From the NCBI RefSeq assembly GCF_046156265.1, contig NZ_JAWDIR010000043.1, positions 1 through 64,000 of the forward strand: 64,000 bases of DNA, read 5' to 3'. The position numbers and the translations under genes are program-made. Source of the DNA: CAMDHY01 sp046156265 (GTDB lineage Bacteria > Pseudomonadota > Alphaproteobacteria > Rhizobiales > Segnochrobactraceae). Positions 1 through 8,450 of this stretch are shown here, piece by piece; positions within the stretch are counted from its first letter, which is position 1, and each line of letters begins with the position of its first letter. A model generated the notes under the pieces. It made no database searches and had not been told where the DNA came from. It saw nothing but the letters and a program-made list of their open reading frames with translations.

Positions 1-449
1 TAGGCGCCTGCCTGATCGGTACGGCGCTGTTGGCGGCTGGGCCGGCGACGGCCGAGCTGCTCGGAAAGAACGCGATGACGTCGACGGAGACGATCGGGCC
101 GGCCGCAAAAGGCGGTGCCAAGCCCTATCAGGCTACTGCGGAAGCCGAGTGTGCGAACACGGTCTGCGCTGCCAGCTTCGGCAAGAAGGCGAAGGCGCGA
201 AAGGTCCGGCTCATCAGCTGCGTCATGATCGGACCCGAGGCTCCGCAGATCGCCGCAGTCTTCTTCGAGAGCGAAATTCAATTCTACGTTCCCGTCGCAT
301 CCGTCGCGCCGCTGATGGCGGGCACGATCGGCACCTTCACTTCGGACTTTGAGTTCGAGATTCCCGCAGGCGTCCGGATGCAAGTGCGGATGCAGGCGGA
401 TGGCGACCCCACTCTCGCCGCATGCACCGCGACAGGCTCGCTGCTGTAG
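1..449 (+). CDS. Small secreted cysteine-containing protein, 5' truncated
   Basis: The open frame enters from the left edge, so the true start lies outside the window. The visible N-terminus is the hydrophobic end of a signal peptide with a probable cleavage site around ATA-E, followed by about 130 mature residues. The mature part aligns with the next gene (652-1113): both have an E-C-x4-C motif, an FGKK-x-(N)KAR stretch, an (I/V)PAGV motif and a C-terminal cysteine, giving four shared cysteines that could form two disulfides. No known family is recognised. The protein is probably periplasmic or exported. It is a tandem paralogue of its neighbour, so the pair arose by local duplication. No function can be given. 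Confidence 0.7.
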   Translation, partial: GACLIGTALLAAGPATAELLGKNAMTSTETIGPAAKGGAKPYQATAEAECANTVCAASFGKKAKARKVRLISCVMIGPEAPQIAAVFFESEIQFYVPVASVAPLMAGTIGTFTSDFEFEIPAGVRMQVRMQADGDPTLAACTATGSLL

Positions 450-539
450 GCGCAGCATCTTGCCGCCTATGCCGCCACGCACCCCGATCGAGTGCCTCGG
501 CAAGGATGAGCACGGCCGCATCAGGTTGATCCTCCTCGA

Positions 540-650
540 CGTGCGTCTTTCGATCATAACAAGGTGCGAAAGATACGCGAGGCGATTAATTCAGGTGAAG
601 TGTATTCACTGCGTATTGAGTTAAACGACATTCTTTAGTGGGAGACAGAC
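540..650 (+). other. AT-richer intergenic stretch with a FlgM-like C-terminal fragment
   Basis: The 202-base gap between the two paralogous genes is clearly richer in A and T than its surroundings. One frame (510-638) lacks an ATG but reads VRKIREAINSGEVYSL near its end, which resembles the C-terminal helix of anti-sigma factors of the FlgM type. It is too short and lacks a convincing start, so it is more likely a relic or chance than a gene. A GGGAGA ribosome binding site for the next gene lies at about 640-645. Confidence 0.2.
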
Positions 651-651
651 A

Positions 652-1113
652 ATGAAGTACATTCAGAATATCGGTGCCGCGATGATTGCGTTGACTCTAG
701 TCGCAGGGCCCGCCTTCGCGGATAAGCTGACCAAGCCCACCGCCGTGGAGGTCGTCACCCCGACCGCCAAGGGTCCGAAGCCGTACTTCGCCGGCCTCAG
801 TGGTGAATGCGACCTTGGGGGATGCGTCCACAATTTCGGCAAGAAGGGGAACAAGGCCAGGACGATAAAAATCCTCACATGCGGCGTCGTCGTGGCGGGC
901 GGCGAAGGTCTCTACGCGTTCGTTTTCTTCGACGGTGAGCCTCGCTACATCGTTCCGGTCAACTCTCACAGCGACAATGGAGGATCGGACTATGCTATGT
1001 CCATCCTGCAACATCCCTTCACAGTGCCCGCGGGTGTGACGCTGAGTGTGCTGTATGCGACGGGCGGGGCGCCATCGAGCTCGTTCTGTTCGGTCGACGG
1101 CACGATCGAATAA
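652..1113 (+). CDS. Small secreted cysteine-containing protein (paralogue of the preceding gene)
   Basis: A 153-residue protein with a clear Sec signal peptide (residues 1-23, cleavage after AFA). The mature domain carries cysteines at about 53, 58, 77 and 146, placed as in the upstream paralogue. ATG 652 is supported by GGGAGA about 7 bases upstream. The protein should be periplasmic or exported and disulfide-bonded. No catalytic motif is visible and no family is recognised. A stem-loop just downstream (1160-1190) probably ends transcription. Confidence 0.75.
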   Translation: MKYIQNIGAAMIALTLVAGPAFADKLTKPTAVEVVTPTAKGPKPYFAGLSGECDLGGCVHNFGKKGNKARTIKILTCGVVVAGGEGLYAFVFFDGEPRYIVPVNSHSDNGGSDYAMSILQHPFTVPAGVTLSVLYATGGAPSSSFCSVDGTIE

Positions 1114-1159
1114 GCAGCGCGCCGGCTGCCCGCTGGACGTGCGGCTCCGGCCACCGAGA

Positions 1160-1190
1160 GCCGCGGGTGGTGGCATTCACCGCCCGCGGC
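1160..1190. terminator. Bidirectional stem-loop between convergent genes
   Basis: A 13-bp stem with one mismatch (GCCGCGGGTGGTG pairing with CACCGCCCGCGGC) and a 5-base GCATT loop lies between two convergent genes. There is no long T-run on either side. A shared transcription stop is inferred from position and stem strength. Confidence 0.5.
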
Positions 1191-1211
1191 GTTTCTGGCG
1201 GCTGCGAGCAC

Positions 1212-1544
1212 TCACTTCGTGCGCGTGCAGTCGAAGCTGTCGCCGGATTCCGGCGAGAACCAGTTCAGCGTCCGGCCCTCGACGGCGACTGCCACCGTGT
1301 ATCCGTCCGTCATCGTCAGGATGTAGGCGGGGCCGTCGCGGGTCACCTCGGCGATCTCCGCTCGCTCGCCGAAGTCGTAGGTGTCGTCGGAGATCGTGAG
1401 CTCGCCGTAGCCGCTGCAGTCCCAGACGCCCTCATAGGGCGCATTGGCTGCGAGCGCAGGTGCGGCGATGCCGCCGAGGACGACAGCGCCCGTTAAGGCC
1501 CGCACGACGAAGGCGTGCACGACGACGGCAGTGATGGCTCTCAT
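1212..1544 (-). CDS. Secreted hypothetical protein
   Basis: A 110-residue protein with an N-terminal signal peptide (hydrophobic core then APALAAN). The mature domain starts with YEGVWDC and ends with FDC, so one disulfide between a cysteine near the new N-terminus and one near the C-terminus is likely. The start is supported by GGGGGAG upstream of ATG 1544. The small beta-rich sequence, with phrases such as LTISDDTYDF and GYTVAVAVEGRTLNWF, suggests a small beta-barrel or lipocalin-like fold, but no family is assigned. It converges on the paralogous secreted pair. Confidence 0.65.
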   Translation of the reverse strand: MRAITAVVVHAFVVRALTGAVVLGGIAAPALAANAPYEGVWDCSGYGELTISDDTYDFGERAEIAEVTRDGPAYILTMTDGYTVAVAVEGRTLNWFSPESGDSFDCTRTK

Positions 1545-1663
1545 GGCGCTCCCCCTCGGCCGCGCGCTGCGGCGGAGGGGGACGCTAGCACGACCCGCGG
1601 AGGTCGCGACACGGCCCGCAGATGTGACGCCAAGCGCCGCGGGACGGTGTCCGCCGTGTACCG

Positions 1664-2851
1664 CTACTTCATCAAGCCGGCCGCTCGAAGCGCGTCTTCG
1701 ATGACCTTCTGCACCCCGCTGACGGGGGTGCGCTGGCGGCCCTCCGGCTCGTGACCGCCGGGCGGCGGGATGTTGGCGCGGGGACGCTGCGCCTGGTCCG
1801 AGGGCGCGGCGGCATGCTCCAGCGTCAGAACCGGGGCGCGCTCCGTCTGCGTCGGCTTCTCCGCTGACCGCTTGCCGTCCGCCACCTCCGTGATCCCCCA
1901 GAAGCGGGCGATGTGGTGGGTCGAGGAGATGCCCGCATCGAGAATGAAGGCGCCGCTCGCGCCGATGCCGTCGGGAGAGCCCGCGTCGACCGGCGTGCCG
2001 TGGCCGAGGCCGGCGATCGTGTAGGCCTCCAGCACAGCGCGGCCCTCGCCGTCACGCCAGACCCGGCGCCGCTGGCCATCGACCGTCTCGATCTGCGTCG
2101 GTGCGATGCCGAGGTCATGGAGGCCGCGCCATTGGGTGAGCAGGGCCTCGCCGTTCGACGGCACCACCGTCTGGTCGGCGCTGCCGTGCCAGACGGACAG
2201 GGTCGGCCACGGACCGCCGTGGCGGGTGGCGGAGCGGACGCGCTCCACCAGCCTGGCATCGGATCCGAGGCCCTGGCCGCGCATGCGGTCGAAGGCCTCC
2301 GGAATCGTCGCTGCCACGCCATAGGGCAGGCCGGCGATCACCGCGCCGCCGGCGAAGACATCGGGATAAGTCGCCAGCATGACGGCGGTCATCGCGCCGC
2401 CGGCCGACAGGCCGGTGACGTAGACGCGCCGCGGATCGGTGCGCAGGTGGTCTGCGGCATGTCCCACCATCTGGCGGATCGACAGGGCCTCACCGGCGTC
2501 GCGGGCGATGTCGCCCGGCTGGAACCAGTTGAAGCAGAGATTGGCGTTGTTGCCACGCCGCTGCTCGGCATAGAGCACGGCAAAGCCGTGGCGATCGGCG
2601 AGCTTCGTCCAGCCGGTGCCGCGATCGTAGCCGGCGGCCGTCTGCTTGCAGCCGTGCAGTACGACCACGAGGGGCGCACCGCCCGGCAGGCCGGCGGGGG
2701 CATAGAGGCGGGCGTCGAGGGCGCCGGGATTGGCGCCGAACGCGATGCCGGGCGGCAGATGGTCGGGCTCGCTTGCGCCCGCGCCTCCGACGCCAGCACC
2801 AGCCGCGCGCAGGCGGGCCAGTCGGGCGAGCGTGTCCGACAGAGGTCTCAT
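1664..2851 (-). CDS. PHB depolymerase-family esterase
   Basis: A 395-residue alpha/beta hydrolase of the extracellular PHB depolymerase/feruloyl esterase family (LpqC-like). Visible motifs are the oxyanion-region HGCKQTA (about residues 66-72), NWFQPGDIARDAGE, the nucleophile elbow GLSAGGAM (G-x-S-x-G), a WHGSAD aspartate segment and a GHG(T)P histidine segment near 290. No signal peptide is seen, so it is probably cytoplasmic or exported by another route. About 60 C-terminal residues are low-complexity and proline-rich, outside the catalytic domain. It should hydrolyse esters such as hydroxyalkanoate oligomers or short-chain esters; the substrate cannot be told from sequence. Confidence 0.85.
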   Translation of the reverse strand: MRPLSDTLARLARLRAAGAGVGGAGASEPDHLPPGIAFGANPGALDARLYAPAGLPGGAPLVVVLHGCKQTAAGYDRGTGWTKLADRHGFAVLYAEQRRGNNANLCFNWFQPGDIARDAGEALSIRQMVGHAADHLRTDPRRVYVTGLSAGGAMTAVMLATYPDVFAGGAVIAGLPYGVAATIPEAFDRMRGQGLGSDARLVERVRSATRHGGPWPTLSVWHGSADQTVVPSNGEALLTQWRGLHDLGIAPTQIETVDGQRRRVWRDGEGRAVLEAYTIAGLGHGTPVDAGSPDGIGASGAFILDAGISSTHHIARFWGITEVADGKRSAEKPTQTERAPVLTLEHAAAPSDQAQRPRANIPPPGGHEPEGRQRTPVSGVQKVIEDALRAAGLMK

Positions 2852-3142
2852 GTCGGGGTTCCTTTGCGCTGAGGCGTTGTCGCATGGCGGTCTTGGACCG
2901 GGGCATCAGGAACGCCACCCGGCGAGAATGGTTGCTGCACTGCAGCATCGCCGTGCGGGAGCGTCAAGCGGACCGGACCTGCGATGGGCCGCGGCCGAAG
3001 GAGGGGGCCGACACCGCGGGTTCGTCGAGGAGGACGGAACCTGTCCGAGCGGCGGTGCGTTTCCGCGCCACGACCGGCACGGCGTGAAGCTGTGACGGAT
3101 GCGTCCGGGTTCAAGCAGAACCCCGATAAAGGATTCAAAATC

Positions 3143-3634
3143 ATGGCGACGGAAAAGAAACTCGACGATCTGTTTCTCGAGACGCTGAAGGACATCTACT
3201 ACGCCGAGAAGCAGATACTGCGTGCCTTGCCGAAGATGGCGAAGAACGCACAGTCCTCCGAGCTGAAGCAGGCGTTCGAGGCGCACAAGCAGGAGACCGA
3301 GGGCCAGATCGAGCGGCTGCAGCAGATCTTCGAGATGCTGGACAAGCCGGCGCGCGGCAAGACCTGCGACGCCATCCTCGGCCTGATCGAGGAAGGCAAG
3401 GAGATCATGGAGGACTTCGCCGGTTCGCCCGCCCTCGACGCCGGCATCGTCGGTGCCGCCCAGGCGGTGGAGCACTACGAAATCGCGCGCTACGGCACCT
3501 TGAAGGCCTGGGCCGGCCAGCTCGGCATGAAGGACGCGGTCGCCCTTCTGGACGCGACCCTGCAGGAGGAGATGAAGACCGACAAGCTGCTGTCGGGCCT
3601 CGCCCGCTCCCCGGTCAACGCCAAGGCGGCCTGA
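3143..3634 (+). CDS. DUF892 (YciE/YciF) ferritin-like protein
   Basis: A 163-residue all-helical protein beginning MATEKKLDDLFLETLKDIYYAEKQIL, the N-terminal signature of DUF892, a ferritin-like four-helix bundle induced by stress in many bacteria. Family acidic and histidine positions such as EAHKQETEGQIERL and AVEHYEIARYGTL are present. ATG 3143 was chosen over longer upstream reading because the family starts there and AGGA lies about ten bases before. Its biochemical role is not established. The gene stands alone and is followed by a strong terminator. Confidence 0.88.
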   Translation: MATEKKLDDLFLETLKDIYYAEKQILRALPKMAKNAQSSELKQAFEAHKQETEGQIERLQQIFEMLDKPARGKTCDAILGLIEEGKEIMEDFAGSPALDAGIVGAAQAVEHYEIARYGTLKAWAGQLGMKDAVALLDATLQEEMKTDKLLSGLARSPVNAKAA

Positions 3635-3682
3635 CGCCGAAGCGGTTCCGCTGCCGGCTCGCGGCGGCCGAACGAGACAAGG

Positions 3683-3716
3683 ACGGCTCCGGCGCACCCC
3701 GCCGGGGCCGTTCTTG
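3683..3716 (+). terminator. Rho-independent terminator after the DUF892 gene
   Basis: A 12-bp stem (ACGGCTCCGGCG with CGCCGGGGCCGT, one G-U pair) and a CACCC loop, followed by TTCTT, about 50 bases after the stop codon. Confidence 0.7.
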
Positions 3717-3751
3717 CATGCGGCAGGCCGTGCGGAACAGGCCTGGGCGGA

Positions 3752-4696
3752 TCAGGAGGGCGGCGCGGCCGAGGCGTCGTCGAGGAAGGCCTTCACCGGC
3801 ACGAGCGTCGTGTCCGGGGCCTCCTCGTGCGGAACGTGGCCGAGGCCCGGAAAGCTCGCGAGCCGGGCCTGCGGGATTTCGCGGAGATAGTCCTGCGCGT
3901 TGATCGCCGGGATCATGCCGTCGTCGCTGCCCCAGACGAGCAGGACCGGGGCGCTGATGGTGCGCAGGGTTGGGCGCGGGTCGTGGCGCACGGTCTGCTC
4001 CATGCGGGCGATCATCGCGTCGCGGACACCGGGCGCCAGCATCAGGTCGTAGTAGCGGTCGACGGTCGCATCCGTCATGACCTTCGGATCGCCGTAGGCC
4101 GGCGCCAGGCTCGCGCGCAACATCGGCTTTGGCAGCACGTAGCGCATCGACTTGACCAGCACAGAGGTCTCCGGCGCCTTGCCGTACTCGAATCCCGGGC
4201 TGGCGAAGCCGTCGGGGGCGATCAGAACCAGCTTGTCGACGCGGTCGGGATGGGCGGCGGCGACGCTCCAGGCGAGACGGCCGCCGATCGAATGGCCGAC
4301 GAGGCTCGCGCGGTCGACGCCGAGGCGGTCGAGGAGGGCGAGCAGGATCTCCATGGAGCGCGCGTCGGTGTAGAGGCCGGTCGGGTCCGGCTCGGACAGT
4401 CCGGCGCCGGGCAGGTCGAAGCGGATGACGCGGTGGTCCGCAGACAGCGCCTCTGCCCACGGCTCGAAAGTGTGGAGGCTGGCGCCGAAGCCGTGCAGCA
4501 TGACGACGGCCGGCGCGTCCTTCGGGCCGGTGTCGCGCACGTGCAGCCGGGTGCCCGCGACCTCGATCATGTCGCCGGGGGAGGCGAGGTACTTCGCCTC
4601 GAGCTCGGCGCGCGGCCGATCCGGCGTCCACAGCCAGAAGCCGAGGGCGATGAGGCCGATGCAGAGGACGGCGACGATGACGAGGGCGATCTTCAT
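3752..4696 (-). CDS. Alpha/beta hydrolase with N-terminal membrane anchor
   Basis: A 314-residue protein. Residues 1-20 form a hydrophobic anchor or uncleaved signal (MKIALVIVAVLCIGLIALGF), so the catalytic domain is probably periplasmic. The alpha/beta hydrolase core shows the oxyanion motif MLHGFGAS, RFDLPGAGLSEPD, the nucleophile elbow GHSIGGRLAW, an acid at WGSDDGMIP and the histidine in GLGHVPHEE. The family spans esterases, lipases and haloperoxidase-like enzymes and the substrate is unknown. ATG 4696 was chosen because longer in-frame reading runs into a stretch with RNA-like hairpins and no coding character. Confidence 0.82.
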   Translation of the reverse strand: MKIALVIVAVLCIGLIALGFWLWTPDRPRAELEAKYLASPGDMIEVAGTRLHVRDTGPKDAPAVVMLHGFGASLHTFEPWAEALSADHRVIRFDLPGAGLSEPDPTGLYTDARSMEILLALLDRLGVDRASLVGHSIGGRLAWSVAAAHPDRVDKLVLIAPDGFASPGFEYGKAPETSVLVKSMRYVLPKPMLRASLAPAYGDPKVMTDATVDRYYDLMLAPGVRDAMIARMEQTVRHDPRPTLRTISAPVLLVWGSDDGMIPAINAQDYLREIPQARLASFPGLGHVPHEEAPDTTLVPVKAFLDDASAAPPS

Positions 4697-4819
4697 GGGC
4701 GGGACAGTCCGGCTGGCGTCGCCATCGGGGCGCTCCGACGCGAGGGGGCGAAGGGCGGGCGAGGGGCGCTCGACGGTGACACCGCCCGTGGGGGCCAAGA
4801 TAACGCCCGAGCGGACATG

Positions 4820-4852
4820 AAAAACCCCGCGTCTGGAAAACCAGTCGCGGGG
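4820..4852 (-). terminator. Strong rho-independent terminator on the minus strand
   Basis: On the minus strand a stem of 7 bp plus 4 bp interrupted by one T-T mismatch (arms at 4825-4836 and 4841-4852, tetraloop 4837-4840) is followed directly by five Ts. It lies about 125 bases upstream of the hydrolase start and does not follow any protein gene, so it most likely ends a non-coding or leader transcript. Confidence 0.7.
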
Positions 4853-4957
4853 CCCAACACGCTCTGCCAGTACATCCGTGGTCAAAGCTATCAGCGGTCT
4901 GGCGAGAACAACCGGCCTACCGTCGCAGGGCGCGCCGTTCTCAGCGATCACGCTTGA
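4820..4957 (-). ncRNA. Candidate small RNA or leader RNA with its own promoter and terminator
   Basis: The gap between the LysR gene (stop at 5050) and the alpha/beta hydrolase holds, on the minus strand, a TTGACT -35 element (4989-4994), a plausible -10 around 4962-4970, a region with a GAGAAC/GTTCTC hairpin (4904-4942), and a terminator with a T-tract. Promoter, structured body and terminator make about 138 nt, a normal length for a bacterial small RNA. It could instead be an attenuated 5' leader of the hydrolase. It does not match 6S, SRP RNA, tmRNA or RNase P RNA as far as can be judged by eye. Confidence 0.45.
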
Positions 4958-5049
4958 ACACAGCCTAGTTGGACCCCCCGCGTCCGGAAGTCAAGGGGAA
5001 ACGCAAAAACAACCGGTGGCGGTGGGCTCGGGTCTGTGAGGCGCAGTGC

Positions 5050-6006
5050 CTAGATCGAGGTGGCACCTGGCGTGGCGCCCCCGCTGGCGCGCCGGAGTGC
5101 CTCGGGCAGGGTGGCGCAGACATATTCGACGAAGGCCCGGACGGACGGGGTGAGGCCCTTGGAGGCGAGGAAGGCGAGATAGACCTGGTTCGGACGCAGC
5201 GACCAGTCCGGCAGCACGGGGACGAGGCGGCCGACCTCGAAGTCGTCGTGGATCATCCGTTCGGACAGGCGCACGACGCCGGCTCCGGCGTGGGCGGCGC
5301 GGCGGAGCGTCTCGATGTCGTCGGAGATCAGGCGCGGCTGGTGGTTGAAGGCGACGGAGCGGCCGTCGGTAGCGTGCAGCAGCCAGGTGTGGCGGCCGCC
5401 GGGGGTGGAGATGTCGAGGGTGGGGAAGGCGCGCAGTTCCTCGAGCGTCGTGCAGGGGCCGAGCTCCGCCAGGAGCGACGGCGCCGCCACCAGGTACTGC
5501 CGGGTGTCGATGACCTTGCGGACCATGACGCTGTCGGACTCGTCGATCTCCGGTCCGACCCGCAGCGCCACGTCGACGCCGTCGCCATAGAGGTCGACGG
5601 CGCGGTTGGTGGCGATGATGTGCAGGCCGACGCCGGGATTGTCGGTGAGGAAGCCCGGCACGATCGGCGCGAGCAGCACGCGGTTGGCGTTCACCATGCA
5701 GGCGACCCGGACCATGCCGCGGGGCGCCTCCTGCAGGACGGAGACCGCCTGCATGCCACGCTCGGCCTCCGCGACGACGCGCTGGCAGTGCTCGAGGAAG
5801 AGGTCGCCGGCCTCGCTCAGGGCGAAGTGGCGCGGCGAGCGCTCGATCAGGCGGACGCCGAGGCGCCGCTCGAGCTGGGCCACGCGGCGTGACAGCCGCG
5901 ACTTCGGCACGCCGAGCGCCCGCTCGGCCAGCGAGTAACTGCCGTACTCCGCCACCTTGGCGAAGTAGTACATGTCGCTCAGGACATTGAAGCTATCCGG
6001 CAGCAT
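5050..6006 (-). CDS. LysR-family transcriptional regulator
   Basis: A 318-residue LysR-type regulator. The winged helix-turn-helix lies at about residues 7-66 (YYFAKVAEYGSYSLAERALGVPKSRLSRRVAQLE), followed by the substrate-binding effector domain (about 95-300). The N-terminal SDMYYFAKV and the R-hook pattern SRLSRRVAQLERRLGVRL place it in the broad CrgA/DmlR-like group. It reads in the same direction as the AhpD-like gene just upstream and is a candidate regulator of that gene and the divergent monooxygenase. The effector is unknown. Confidence 0.88.
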   Translation of the reverse strand: MLPDSFNVLSDMYYFAKVAEYGSYSLAERALGVPKSRLSRRVAQLERRLGVRLIERSPRHFALSEAGDLFLEHCQRVVAEAERGMQAVSVLQEAPRGMVRVACMVNANRVLLAPIVPGFLTDNPGVGLHIIATNRAVDLYGDGVDVALRVGPEIDESDSVMVRKVIDTRQYLVAAPSLLAELGPCTTLEELRAFPTLDISTPGGRHTWLLHATDGRSVAFNHQPRLISDDIETLRRAAHAGAGVVRLSERMIHDDFEVGRLVPVLPDWSLRPNQVYLAFLASKGLTPSVRAFVEYVCATLPEALRRASGGATPGATSI

Positions 6007-6034
6007 GATGCCTCATGTTTCTGTTGTTGTTCGG

Positions 6035-6640
6035 CTATCGGCCGTCGGCTGGTGGGCGCGCAACGCGACCCATCAGGTGGAACTCGTCGTTGGGGCGCAG
6101 TGAGATTGCGTTGGCGAGGCGGTTCGACATGGCGAAGAAGGCGCTGATCGCGCCGATGTCCCAGATGTCGTCGTCGGTGAAGCCGTGGGCCGACAGGGCC
6201 GCGCGGTCGGCCTCCTCGACCGTCTCGGCGGCGCGCGAGACCTGCATCGCGAAGTCGAGCATGGCGCGCTGTCGGGGCGTGATGTCGGCCTTGCGGTAGT
6301 TGATGGCGACCTGGTCGGCGATCAGCGGGTCCTTGGCGCGGATGCGCAGGATCGCGCCGTGGGCGACGACGCAGTATTGGCACTGGTTGGCACCGCTGGT
6401 GGCGACGACGATCATCTCCCGCTCGGCCTTCGTGAGCCCGCCCGGCTTCTCCATCAAGGCATCGTGGTAGGCGACGAAGGCGCGAAACTCGTCGGGTCGG
6501 AAGGCCAGCGCCAGGAAGACGTTGGGCACGAAGCCGGCCTTCTCCTGCACGGCGAGGATCCTCTCGCGCACGTCGTCGGGCAGCGTCTCCACGGCGGGGA
6601 CGGGGAAGCGGCTGATCGGGCGGGAGGCGGGTTCGGACAT
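6035..6640 (-). CDS. AhpD-like/carboxymuconolactone decarboxylase family protein
   Basis: A 201-residue peroxidase-related protein of the AhpD/CMD family. The redox motif ANQCQYCVVAHGA (C-x2-C with a histidine four residues on) sits at about residue 85, typical of AhpD-like alkylhydroperoxidases. The start was placed at ATG 6640 (MSEPASRPISRFPVP), where family homology begins, instead of 43 residues upstream. It lies just upstream of the LysR gene with a 28-base gap and is divergent from the FMN monooxygenase, so it may deal with peroxide leakage from that enzyme; this last point is inference. Confidence 0.82.
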   Translation of the reverse strand: MSEPASRPISRFPVPAVETLPDDVRERILAVQEKAGFVPNVFLALAFRPDEFRAFVAYHDALMEKPGGLTKAEREMIVVATSGANQCQYCVVAHGAILRIRAKDPLIADQVAINYRKADITPRQRAMLDFAMQVSRAAETVEEADRAALSAHGFTDDDIWDIGAISAFFAMSNRLANAISLRPNDEFHLMGRVARPPADGR

Positions 6641-6912
6641 CGGATGGGCCTCTCGCTCGGTGACGGACGGGCGCGGCCGCGATGATCGCGCATCGGCCGG
6701 CGGGCGAGAGGCTAGCGCAATTCGCCGCCGGCGGAAGCAGTCGCCCGCTCCGCCGGACGCCGTCGGCACGCTGGTCGCCGCGAACCATGACGTTCCGCAG
6801 GCGCAACGCTCGGTACGATTTCCGCGGCTTCTGCGCTCCCGAGCCGCGCGCTAGCGTTCGGCCGTGCCGCCGGTCCCCTGCGACCAGACGGCGGAAACGG
6901 CGGGAGCAGATA

Positions 6913-8283
6913 ATGGCCGCAACGGCCCGGACGATGGCGCTCAACCTCAACCTCGTGCCCGGCGGCGTGTTCCCCGGCGCCTGGCGGGCGAGCGGCGAGG
7001 ACGCCCATCACTTCTCCAGCCTTCCCCACTACATCGAGTGCGCGAAGATCGCCGAGGCCGGCAAGCTCGACGCGATCTTCGTCGCCGACATGCCGACCTG
7101 GCGCTTCAAGGGCGAGTTCCGGCCGTTCCGCGGCCTCGACCCGACGATGGCGCTGTCGGCGGTGGCGCAGCACACCACGCATCTCGGCCTGATCGCGACG
7201 GGGTCGACCTCCTACAACTCGGTCTTCAACCTGTCGCGGCGGATGTCGACGCTCGACCACATCTCGGGCGGCCGCGCCGGCTGGAACATCGTCGCCACCG
7301 CCGGGGATGACGCGGCGATGAACTTCGGCATGGAGCAGTCGCTCGACCATGACGCGCGCTACAAGCGGGCTCACGAGTTCGTCGAGGCGTCGCTGCAGCT
7401 CTGGGACAGCTGGGCCGATGATGCCTGGGTGGCCGACAAGGCATCCGGCGTGTTCGTCGACGACAAGCGCATCCGGCACGTCGACTATGTCGGCGAGCAC
7501 ATCAAGGTGAAGGGGCCGCTCAACCTGCCGCGCTGCCCGCAGGGCCATCCGGTGCTCGTGCAGGCCGGTTCGTCGGATGACGGCATCGCGCTCGCCTCGC
7601 GTTTCGCCGACATCGTCTACAGCGTCCAGCACACCCTGGATTCGTGCATGGACTTCCGCCGCAAGGTGCGCGATCGCGCCGTCGCCTGGGGGCGCGACCC
7701 GAACACCCTCCGTGTCCTGCCGGGGCTCATCAACATCGTCGCCGGCACGGAGGCCGAGGCGCTGCGTGAGGAGCGCGAGCTGCAGGAGCTGCACCGGGAG
7801 CACTACGCGATCAACGCGCTGGCGCTCCTGATAGGTGTGCCGGTGGAGTCGCTCGACCTCAACAAGGAACTGCCGTGGGACCTCGTTCCCGCCGACGGCC
7901 ATGGCGGCAGCCAGCAGGGCCACTTCGCGACCCTCGTCGCCACGGCGAAGCGCGAGAAGCTGACGGTGCGGCAGATCCTCGCCCGCCAGGGCGGCGGCAT
8001 GACCCACGTCACCGCCGTCGGCGCCCCCGAGCAGGTGGCCGACCTGATGGAGGAGTGGTTCCGGGCGGGCGCCTGCGACGGCTTCAACATCATGCCGGCG
8101 GCGCTGCCGACGGGGGCGAAGGCCTTCGTCGAGGCGGTCGTGCCGATCCTGCAGAAGCGCGGGCTGTTCCGCACGGAGTATCCGGGGACGACGCTGCGCG
8201 ACACCCTCGGGCTCAAGCGCCCGCCCGTGGGCTTTTCAGACGCGGACTATGGCGGGCCGATCATGCGCGTGAGCGCACGGTGA
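6913..8283 (+). CDS. FMN-dependent monooxygenase, NtaA/SnaA/DszA family
   Basis: A 456-residue luciferase-like flavin monooxygenase of the nitrilotriacetate monooxygenase component A family (usual length 440-460). Landmarks are LNLVPGGVFPGAWR, AEAGKLDAIFVAD, TGSTSYNSVFNLSRRMSTLDHISGGRAGWNIVAT and YVGEHIKVKGPLNLPRCPQGHPVLVQAGSSDDG. Such enzymes use FMNH2 supplied by a separate reductase to cleave C-N or C-S bonds or oxidise heteroatoms; the substrate cannot be read from sequence. ATG 6913 is preceded by GGGAG. The flavin reductase gene two positions on completes the two-component system. Confidence 0.9.
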   Translation: MAATARTMALNLNLVPGGVFPGAWRASGEDAHHFSSLPHYIECAKIAEAGKLDAIFVADMPTWRFKGEFRPFRGLDPTMALSAVAQHTTHLGLIATGSTSYNSVFNLSRRMSTLDHISGGRAGWNIVATAGDDAAMNFGMEQSLDHDARYKRAHEFVEASLQLWDSWADDAWVADKASGVFVDDKRIRHVDYVGEHIKVKGPLNLPRCPQGHPVLVQAGSSDDGIALASRFADIVYSVQHTLDSCMDFRRKVRDRAVAWGRDPNTLRVLPGLINIVAGTEAEALREERELQELHREHYAINALALLIGVPVESLDLNKELPWDLVPADGHGGSQQGHFATLVATAKREKLTVRQILARQGGGMTHVTAVGAPEQVADLMEEWFRAGACDGFNIMPAALPTGAKAFVEAVVPILQKRGLFRTEYPGTTLRDTLGLKRPPVGFSDADYGGPIMRVSAR

Positions 8284-8292
8284 GGGGCCGGG

Positions 8293-8327
8293 CCGTCGTC
8301 GCCGACTTCCCCCCTCGGCGACGACGG
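8293..8327 (+). terminator. Perfect 13-bp stem-loop after the monooxygenase gene
   Basis: CCGTCGTCGCCGA pairs exactly with TCGGCGACGACGG around a 9-base C-rich loop, ten bases after the stop codon. There is no T-run, so it could be a partial terminator or a 3'-end stabiliser that lowers reductase expression relative to the oxygenase. Confidence 0.45.
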
Positions 8328-8450
8328 TCCGTGTCCCCGACCAGGCGTTGAACAGCGGCTCAGGGTCTGCGATACGGCGTGTCGACATCAGCTCAACTGA
8401 TCGGAATCGCCGCCGCGCGGCCCGCGCGATGGCCGGAGCCCTCCCGCCGC

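Noticed and set aside
4693..4875. Small protein gene starting at ATG 4875 on the minus strand
   Set aside because: The frame runs through a strong terminator hairpin and has no family features; an RNA explanation fits better.
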